From NCBI GenBank assembly GCA_028692205.1, contig JAQUXV010000051.1, positions 1,663 through 11,712 of the forward strand: a DNA stretch of 10,050 nucleotides, written 5' to 3'. The notes beneath the pieces are model-generated. The model was not told the DNA's origin. It saw only the letters and a list, made by a program, of their open reading frames with translations, and ran no database searches. The DNA comes from Eubacteriales bacterium. Its GTDB lineage: Bacteria; Bacillota_A; Clostridia; Christensenellales; Aristaeellaceae. Shown piece by piece: positions 5,494 through 10,050 of this stretch (positions within the stretch are counted from its first letter, which is position 1; each line of letters begins with the position of its first letter). Made by a program: the position numbers and the translations under genes.

Positions 5494-7302
5494 ATGAAAC
5501 ATTTTCATTCTATCCGGGCACAGCTTTTTCTGTGCTATGCAGGTATTCTTCTCGTTACGATTGTCAGCCTCTTTCTGGTTTTTTATTTTTACACCGTCGG
5601 CATTTTGGAGAAAGAGGCTTCGGAGTCCCTGCAGGCGATTTCCACAAACATTAACCTGTCCATCGATTCGGAAATCAAGCAGATGGACGAGGAATCCAAG
5701 CGCGTCGTTTCTTCCCGACAGATTACGGACATCTTTTTCAATTCCAGCGTCGGCGATTTTACCAATTCCAGCTTCCGCACCAACCTGTTCAACCTGCTTT
5801 TCGCCACCAATCCTTCCATGAATTATCAAATTAATATTTTCGGAACCAACAACCGGTTAATTCAATATGGCCGGACCTTCGATATCACGGTATCCGATTA
5901 TCGGGATCTTTACCCGAGCGAATGGTTTGAGGACTGCATCGCCCTTGAGGGGAAAAAGCAGATATCCGGCATTCATAAGAACCACGCGGGGTATCAGGTT
6001 ATTTCGCTTTCCCGCGCGATCAGTAAGTCCTTCAGCCTGAACGCGCCCTACAACAGCATTGTCGAAATCCAGCAATATTATCAGGTCTTTCAAAACCTGA
6101 TCCTGAACGCTTTTCCTTCTTCCACCACCGCAAAACCCTACGTATACAACACCTCCGGCGAACTGATCTATCCTCTGGATTCGGGCGAAGACAGCTCCGC
6201 CCCCCTATATCTGCAGCTGGTGAATCAGGCATCGGAAACTTCCGGCTCGCTCTCCCTGAAAGATCAGGATGAAATTTTATCCTACTCCAAATCCGACAGC
6301 ACAAAGTGGACGGTTATCGTAGCCGAGTCGGAGCGGAACCTACTGAAGCCCGTGTTTCAGTTCCGCAACCAGATTGTCGGCATGGGGTTTGTGTTTATCC
6401 TGCTTACGATGGCTGCCACCTTTCTGATCGCGCGCCAGCTTACAATACCTATACAGAAGATACGCAATTCAATCGCCCAGCTTAACCTCGTAGCGCTGCC
6501 CGATCAGCGGCTGCCGGCGGACAAGCCCATGTCCAGCGAGCTGGAACTGCTTTATAACTCCTATTCGGAAATGATTCAGCGCCTGCAGCGCTCTTTGGAT
6601 GACATCGTCATGGTTCGCTCCCACGAGATACAGGCCCGGATGCTGGCCCTACAGGCGCAGATGAACCCTCATTTCCTTTACAACACCATCACAGCTATAA
6701 GCATTACGGCGGAAAACAACCATCAGCCGGATATTGTGAAAATGTGCGAGAGTTTAAGCGGTATGCTGCGCTACGTTGTAAGCGAAAACACAAAACCGGT
6801 TACGTTATCCGCGGAGTTGGATTATCTGGAGCAATACCTGGTGCTGATGAAGTGCCGGTTCTCGGACCAGATTCATATTAAGATACAAATTCCTCCGGAG
6901 ATGCTGAACCTCTACGTTCCTAAGCTGGTGGTTCAGCCCATTGTGGAGAACGCCTTCAAGTACGCTTTCAACAAACGTCCCCCGTGGGAAATCTCCATTC
7001 GCGGGGAGCTGAACGACCGGCAGTGGCTGCTCTCCTTTGCCGATAACGGCGTCGGTTTCGACCGGGAGGTTCTCGAGTGGCTGCAAGTTAAAATCCGGGA
7101 GGAATCTTTTCAGTTTATTCAGGACGGCCATGAACGGACGGGGCTGCTGAACATTTTTTACCGGCTGAAAATTCTGTACCAAAAGGACGCGATATTCAAG
7201 ATCGAAAACAATCTCCCGAACGGTTCCATCGTTACGGTTGGCGGCCTGCTTTCTCCGCCGGGCGACGATCAGGAAAGGAAATGGCACGATGATCAAGGAT
7301 AA
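5494..7302 (+). CDS. YesM-type membrane sensor histidine kinase
   Basis: 602 residues from the ATG at 5494. A GTG at 5461 would add 11 residues, but it lies about where transcription should begin and the family normally starts with this MKHFHSIRAQLF-like segment. TM1 is about 11-33, then an extracellular sensor region of about 260 residues (Cache-like in this family), TM2 about 293-313, and a HAMP linker about 314-367. The HisKA_7TM/His_kinase-type dimer motif QMNPHFLYNTI carries the phospho-acceptor His393. The ATPase domain shows the N box QPIVENAFKYA (Asn486) and G box DNGVGF (517-522), with GLLNI at 550-554. All catalytic elements are intact. It autophosphorylates on an external sugar signal and passes the phosphate to the next gene's product. 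Its 3' end overlaps that gene by 14 nt. The divergent transporter operon is its probable target. Confidence 0.93.
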   Translation: MKHFHSIRAQLFLCYAGILLVTIVSLFLVFYFYTVGILEKEASESLQAISTNINLSIDSEIKQMDEESKRVVSSRQITDIFFNSSVGDFTNSSFRTNLFNLLFATNPSMNYQINIFGTNNRLIQYGRTFDITVSDYRDLYPSEWFEDCIALEGKKQISGIHKNHAGYQVISLSRAISKSFSLNAPYNSIVEIQQYYQVFQNLILNAFPSSTTAKPYVYNTSGELIYPLDSGEDSSAPLYLQLVNQASETSGSLSLKDQDEILSYSKSDSTKWTVIVAESERNLLKPVFQFRNQIVGMGFVFILLTMAATFLIARQLTIPIQKIRNSIAQLNLVALPDQRLPADKPMSSELELLYNSYSEMIQRLQRSLDDIVMVRSHEIQARMLALQAQMNPHFLYNTITAISITAENNHQPDIVKMCESLSGMLRYVVSENTKPVTLSAELDYLEQYLVLMKCRFSDQIHIKIQIPPEMLNLYVPKLVVQPIVENAFKYAFNKRPPWEISIRGELNDRQWLLSFADNGVGFDREVLEWLQVKIREESFQFIQDGHERTGLLNIFYRLKILYQKDAIFKIENNLPNGSIVTVGGLLSPPGDDQERKWHDDQG

Positions 7303-8821
7303 CGGCTACCGGGTAATGGTTGTGGAGGACGAACCCCTGATCCTGAACCATTTGGTTGCCAAAATTGAGGAACTGCCGCTGCCGCTGACCGTTTCCGCCA
7401 CGGCAGCAAACGGCGAAGACGCCTTGAAACTGATTCGGCAAAACCCCCCGGATATTCTTTTTACCGATATCAGAATGCCGATTATCGACGGTCTGCAATT
7501 GGCAAAGGCGGTTTCCGAGCTTTATCCGTCCATGCCGGTTGTAATTATCAGCGGCTACGACGAGTTCAATTATGCCCAGCAGGCCATCCGCTACCATGTT
7601 ACGGATTATTTAATCAAACCCGTGAATTACGAGAAGCTGCTTTCCGTCACCAGCGATCTTTGCGATCATCTGCTACGGCAGCGCCGACAGACGTTCGAGG
7701 AAATTTTGAACGCCGCCCTGTCCGGAACCGTGTCCCAAACGGAGAGCGACACCATCGGCAATTTCTACGTCACCTTAATCAAAATCGGGAATATTTACGC
7801 CGGGCAAACGGAAGCGCTGGTATACGACGCCATGGGCGCCTACTGGGAGGAGGCTTCTCCCCGTGGTTGGCTGAAGGCGTATTTCGCCAAGGACGACGAC
7901 TGGTGGCTGATCGACATCCGGGAATTCAGCTATCATCTGCTGATTACGCGAAACGAATATCCAAGCCTTTCCCAGAAGTTTTTCAGCTATCTTGGATCCC
8001 TGTCTTCCGAATTCTGCGTGAACCTTTGCCAGTATCCCGAGGTCGTAACCGCCAGAGAGTTAAGGAAGGTTCTCCGGTTTCTTACGGGCGATATCGTCTA
8101 CCGTCTGGTTCCCTGCCATTCGCAGCAGTGGGTTTTCTGCCCCAACATTCCCCGCGTTGTCCCGATCCTGTCCCCGGATGTTCTGGAAGAAATCATGCTG
8201 CTGCTAAAAAGAGGGCACATCGACGTACTCGAAAAATACCTGTGTGCCCTGTTGGAACAATGGCAGGCAAAAAAAATCACACAGAGCTTTTTAACGAAGT
8301 ACATGATGGATTTAACCAAATTCCTATCCAAGCACAACGCGTGCAGCGTTGCGGGGCGGGAGGAAGCCGCCTCCGCCATGCTGCCGTTGATGGCCCGTTC
8401 CCGAACAGATAAGCAGCTGTATACCCAGCTTTCCGGGCTGATTCGGAAATGGGTGTTTGCCGCGTTGTCCGAAAGCCATGGCAGCGTAGACCTGTACCAG
8501 CAGATTAAGCAATATCTGGAGAAGAGTTACCAGTTGCCGATCACCATCGAATCCCTGGCAAACACCTTTCATTTCAGCCCTTCCTATATTTCCCGCATTT
8601 TCAAAAAGTACGAAAAACAGCCGCCCATCCAATACCTGATTCAGATTCGAATGACCCGCGCGGGCGAATTGATGAAAACGCACCCGGAGATCGACATCAA
8701 AATCGTTGCGGAGCTTGTGGGCTATTCCAATCAGCACTACTTCAGCCGCTACTTTAAGCAGTACTTTGCCATGGCGCCGTCCGATTACAAAAAGAGCCTC
8801 GAAAAGAACGGCCCCAACTGA
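7289..8821 (+). CDS. YesN-type response regulator with REC and AraC-family DNA-binding domains
   Basis: 510 residues from the ATG at 7289-7291, chosen because AGGAAAGGA lies 9 nt upstream and the receiver domain begins at once. An in-frame upstream ATG at 7238 would only add 17 unrelated residues. The receiver domain (about 7-125) has acidic pocket Glu13/Asp14, phospho-acceptor Asp60 in FTDIRMP, Ser88 in IISGYDEF and Lys110 in LIKPV. The middle (about 130-400) is the poorly conserved linker typical of YesN regulators. The C-terminal AraC domain (about 405-505) has two helix-turn-helix units, ESLANTFHFSPSYISRIFKK and then IVAELVGYSNQHYFSRYFK. It is translationally coupled to the kinase by a 14-nt overlap. 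It probably activates the divergent transport operon through the CAGAATAGA repeats, and perhaps its own operon. Confidence 0.94.
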   Translation: MIKDNGYRVMVVEDEPLILNHLVAKIEELPLPLTVSATAANGEDALKLIRQNPPDILFTDIRMPIIDGLQLAKAVSELYPSMPVVIISGYDEFNYAQQAIRYHVTDYLIKPVNYEKLLSVTSDLCDHLLRQRRQTFEEILNAALSGTVSQTESDTIGNFYVTLIKIGNIYAGQTEALVYDAMGAYWEEASPRGWLKAYFAKDDDWWLIDIREFSYHLLITRNEYPSLSQKFFSYLGSLSSEFCVNLCQYPEVVTARELRKVLRFLTGDIVYRLVPCHSQQWVFCPNIPRVVPILSPDVLEEIMLLLKRGHIDVLEKYLCALLEQWQAKKITQSFLTKYMMDLTKFLSKHNACSVAGREEAASAMLPLMARSRTDKQLYTQLSGLIRKWVFAALSESHGSVDLYQQIKQYLEKSYQLPITIESLANTFHFSPSYISRIFKKYEKQPPIQYLIQIRMTRAGELMKTHPEIDIKIVAELVGYSNQHYFSRYFKQYFAMAPSDYKKSLEKNGPN

Positions 8822-8860
8822 AGAAATGCAATAACGCCGAAAACAATACCATATAGTGCC

Positions 8861-8896
8861 AAAACATGCCCTCGCGATTCGGGAGGGCATGTTTTT
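8861..8896 (+). terminator. strong intrinsic terminator after the two-component operon, likely bidirectional
   Basis: AAAACATGCCCTC (8861-8873) pairs perfectly with GAGGGCATGTTTT (8883-8895) around a 9-nt loop, ending in five T residues (8892-8896). It starts 40 nt after the response-regulator stop. The A-run on the other side gives a T-run on the minus strand, so it could also end transcription from the convergent NTF2-like gene. Confidence 0.85.
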
Positions 8897-9177
8897 AATC
8901 TGGGCTGCGGTCAGGCAACACGTATAAGAAGACTGGGCTTTACCCGGCTGCCCCGTGGCACAACCCGAGACGTGCCGCGTCCGGTGTTTGCCCGCGATAT
9001 CATGTGCCAACTGAACAGCAGTGGAAGGATGGGCAGACGGCGAATCGTAGAACCCGCCGGACAACGCTGCCGGATGCAGCCTCGGCAGCGCGCCGGAGGT
9101 GCATCAATCCGGAAAAGCCGCGATACAGCTATCTGTGTATACAGAGGAAAGGCCATGTTAATAAGAGAAAAGCCGCG
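8897..9177. other. 281-nt spacer without a convincing gene
   Basis: Frames on both strands are Arg/Pro-rich, lack family resemblance and run antisense into the neighbour. It holds the 7-bp hairpin at 9066-9089 and two copies of ATACAG (9123-9128, 9139-9144). It may simply be the 3' untranslated region of the minus-strand gene, or an eroded sequence. Confidence 0.5.
9066..9089. repeat. 7-bp hairpin in the spacer
   Basis: GCTGCCG (9066-9072) and CGGCAGC (9083-9089) are perfect reverse complements around a 10-nt loop. No T-run follows on either strand, so it is not a standard terminator. It lies in what would be the 3' untranslated region of the NTF2-like gene. Confidence 0.5.
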
Positions 9178-9579
9178 TTACTCCGGGCTGCGGGTCCGGC
9201 TCCCAATGGGTTTGCCGATCCGCTTCTCCCGCCGCCATTCCGGCGCGGGGCCGTCATCCCCCCAATATTCGTCCAACGCCGCGATCTTCCCATGGCGTAA
9301 TTTAAAAAAGGACGTCACATGGAAAGACGCGCTCCCATCCGCCGTCCATACCCGTGCGACGGTGATCACTTTGTCGTCCGACTGTTCGGTTCTCTCTACT
9401 TCCCCACGCCATTCTCCGGGATACTCGCAGTTTGCCCTGATAAACTCCTTCACGGTAAACTGCTCGTTGGTATTATGCCAGCGGATTTGCGCGTCCGTCT
9501 CAAAATAGGTTAGTAATGCGGCTGCGTTCTGCCCGGCCACATCGCGCCAGTAGGCCCGGATCAGCTGATCGTATTTCAT
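9178..9579 (-). CDS. small NTF2/SnoaL-like domain protein
   Basis: 133 residues forming one NTF2-like alpha+beta cone. It opens with helices (MKYDQLIRAYWRDVAGQNAAALLTYF, 1-26), then ETDAQIRWHNTNEQFTVKEFIRAN, then a beta-sheet half with VITVARVWTADG (71-82) and SFHVTSFFKLRHGKIAALDEYW (85-106). The pattern of helix, D-A-x-I-x-W, helix and four strands is that of SnoaL-like/nuclear transport factor 2 proteins, many of which are uncharacterised small-ligand-binding proteins or enzymes. The exact activity is unknown. The last 20 residues are basic and probably disordered. The ATG has GAAGGAGG close upstream. It stands alone, convergent to the two-component operon, and has no evident link to sugar uptake. 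Confidence 0.85.
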   Translation of the reverse strand: MKYDQLIRAYWRDVAGQNAAALLTYFETDAQIRWHNTNEQFTVKEFIRANCEYPGEWRGEVERTEQSDDKVITVARVWTADGSASFHVTSFFKLRHGKIAALDEYWGDDGPAPEWRREKRIGKPIGSRTRSPE

Positions 9580-9624
9580 TTGCCCTCCTTCGCGGTTCTC
9601 GCGGCACAGCGCCCCGTTTTTGCG

Positions 9625-9653
9625 AGTATACCACGTTAGCCGCGGGATGAACA
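9625..9653 (-). promoter_or_regulatory. extended -10 promoter of the NTF2-like gene
   Basis: On the minus strand, TGGTATACT gives an extended -10 (TGn plus TATACT at 9630-9625). A weak -35 TGTTCA (9653-9648) lies 17 bp upstream. Transcription would start near 9618, leaving a leader of about 38 nt with the strong ribosome binding site. Confidence 0.6.
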
Positions 9654-9722
9654 GACAATCCGCACACCCATTCGATATGCGGCATCATCCGCAGGAGTGT
9701 CGGTCCCCGGTATAGATAAAAT

Positions 9723-9800
9723 TGCAACGGTTCCGGCATGCTTGCCCTGCCGCCCCCCGGAAGCGGGGCAAGCATTTCATATTCCGCTTCCACGGTTGCA
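9723..9800 (+). other. overlapping alternative stems (possible structured RNA)
   Basis: Three pairings are visible: TGCAAC (9723-9728) with GTTGCA (9795-9800); ATGCTTGCCC (9738-9747) with GGGCAAGCAT (9766-9775), perfect 10 bp; and GGAAGCGG (9759-9766) with CCGCTTCC (9784-9791), perfect 8 bp. The last two share base 9766 and interleave, so they cannot easily coexist. The outer pair shares GCA (9798-9800) with the following terminator stem. A weak TATAGA/TAAAAT box at 9711-9722 could start a transcript. No riboswitch or known RNA family is recognised. Confidence 0.3.
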
Positions 9801-9829
9801 GGGCATCGGCGCTTCGCCCTGCCCTTTTT
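9798..9829 (+). terminator. plus-strand intrinsic terminator-like hairpin
   Basis: GCAGGGC (9798-9804) pairs with GCCCTGC (9816-9822) around an 11-nt loop and is followed by CC and five T residues (9825-9829). A smaller GGCG/CGCC pair (9808-9811 with 9815-9818) is an alternative inside it. There is no plus-strand gene upstream to terminate, so it either belongs to a small RNA or insulates the promoter at 9970. Confidence 0.5.
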
Positions 9830-9905
9830 CCCGCCCGTCTCACACGTTTCCAGGAGCCATTTTGTCGGCTGCGGTTCTCTCTGCTCCCTTTCAACCGTAT
9901 GCATA

Positions 9906-9935
9906 TTTCATTTATTTTCCAATAAACAAATGAAA
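9906..9935. repeat. AT-rich inverted repeat upstream of the right-end promoter
   Basis: TTTCATTT (9906-9913) and AAATGAAA (9928-9935) are perfect reverse complements 14 nt apart, with a further ATT/AAT pair inside. It abuts the second inverted repeat at 9937-9973. It may be an upstream regulator site or simply AT-rich promoter DNA. Confidence 0.45.
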
Positions 9936-9936
9936 A

Positions 9937-9973
9937 TCAACATTAATTATTAAACTTTATTAATTAATGTTGA
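9937..9973. promoter_or_regulatory. 13-bp perfect inverted repeat overlapping the -35 box: candidate operator
   Basis: TCAACATTAATTA (9937-9949) and TAATTAATGTTGA (9961-9973) match perfectly around an 11-bp spacer. The right arm includes the first four bases of the -35 TTGACA, so a dimeric or tetrameric regulator bound here would be placed to block or modulate the promoter. I cannot assign a known regulator family motif. Confidence 0.6.
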
Positions 9974-9998
9974 CACAGCCCCCTACCTCTGCTACTAT
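9970..9998 (+). promoter_or_regulatory. near-consensus sigma-A promoter reading out of the window
   Basis: -35 TTGACA (9970-9975, six of six), spacer of exactly 17 bp, -10 TACTAT (9993-9998). The 60 bp upstream is strongly AT-rich, like an UP element. Transcription would start near 10005 and drive a gene beginning just past the right edge. Confidence 0.8.
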
Positions 9999-10020
9999 GG
10001 GGTTGCAAGTTAAGAACGGC

Positions 10021-10050
10021 GATAACAATGGGGTTATCTCCTGAAAGGAG
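10021..10050 (+). promoter_or_regulatory. leader hairpin and ribosome binding site of an off-window gene
   Basis: GATAAC (10021-10026) and GTTATC (10033-10038) pair around AATGGG. Right after, CTCC (10038-10041) can pair with GGAG (10047-10050) of the ribosome binding site GAAAGGAG, across TGAAA. The two stems share one base. ATGGGGTT is present twice (9997-10004, 10028-10035). The start codon should lie just beyond 10050. Confidence 0.5.

Larger units (their letters stand above)
9654..9905. other. non-coding stretch between divergent promoters
   Basis: No frame here resembles a protein: they are short, overlap on several strands and have no ribosome binding site of note. What it does hold is a set of overlapping inverted repeats at 9723-9800 and a terminator-like hairpin at 9798-9829, both listed separately. 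The rest (9830-9905) shows nothing I can name. Confidence 0.5.

Noticed and set aside
7238..7288. Longer response-regulator start at the upstream in-frame ATG
   Set aside because: It would add 17 unrelated residues and deepen the overlap with the kinase. The ATG at 7289 has a good ribosome binding site and directly precedes the receiver domain.
9155..9508. Plus-strand frame with an AGAGGAAAGG ribosome-binding-site-like sequence before the ATG at 9155
   Set aside because: It is antisense to the NTF2-like gene, which has a clear fold pattern, promoter and ribosome binding site. The plus-strand translation has no domain.
9500..9904. 134-codon minus-strand frame upstream of and overlapping the NTF2-like gene
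   Set aside because: It crosses the NTF2-like promoter and ribosome binding site, runs through the inverted repeats at 9723-9800, and resembles no protein family I know.
1..10050. tRNA, rRNA, CRISPR array, insertion sequence or transposase
   Set aside because: No clover-leaf with a TTCRA arm, no rRNA core sequence, no regularly spaced repeats and no transposase-like protein are seen.

Overview
The window looks like a chromosomal carbohydrate-utilisation locus from a Gram-positive anaerobe of the Clostridia (Oscillospiraceae/Ruminococcaceae-like). I infer this from the gene types: a CUT1 sugar ABC transporter with no ATPase gene, a YesM/YesN-type two-component system and a GH36-type glycosidase. 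Strong GGAGG-type ribosome binding sites and mid-range, slightly GC-rich composition agree. No species call is possible from the sequence alone.

Layout. Positions 57-5308 (minus strand) hold a sugar operon read right to left: secreted solute-binding protein (4001-5308), a 332-nt gap rich in RNA hairpins including a likely partial terminator, MalF-type permease (2793-3668), MalG-type permease (1972-2796, ATGA overlap) and an intracellular GH36-type alpha-galactosidase-like enzyme (57-1961). A short frame at the left edge may be the next gene. Positions 5309-5493 are a divergent regulatory region with a 9-bp direct repeat (CAGAATAGA, 24-bp period). Positions 5494-8821 (plus strand) encode a YesM-type sensor histidine kinase and an overlapping YesN-type AraC response regulator, closed by a strong terminator at 8861-8896. 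Then comes about 280 nt without a convincing gene, followed by a small NTF2/SnoaL-like protein on the minus strand (9178-9579) with its own extended -10 promoter. The right end (9631-10050) is non-coding: a structured stretch with a plus-strand terminator at 9798-9829, two AT-rich inverted repeats, a near-consensus promoter (TTGACA, 17 bp, TACTAT) whose -35 lies in a 13-bp inverted repeat, and a leader ending in a ribosome binding site exactly at the window edge. A regulated gene therefore starts just outside.

How it works together (inference from families and layout): the sensor detects an extracellular sugar, directly or through the binding protein, and phosphorylates the response regulator at Asp60. 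The regulator would bind the direct repeat and activate the divergent transporter/hydrolase operon. The binding protein and two permeases, with a housekeeping MsmX-like ATPase encoded elsewhere, import an oligosaccharide that the cytoplasmic GH36 enzyme splits. The substrate is not determined by the sequence. The SD-hairpin, operator and structured RNA observations are pattern-based and untested.
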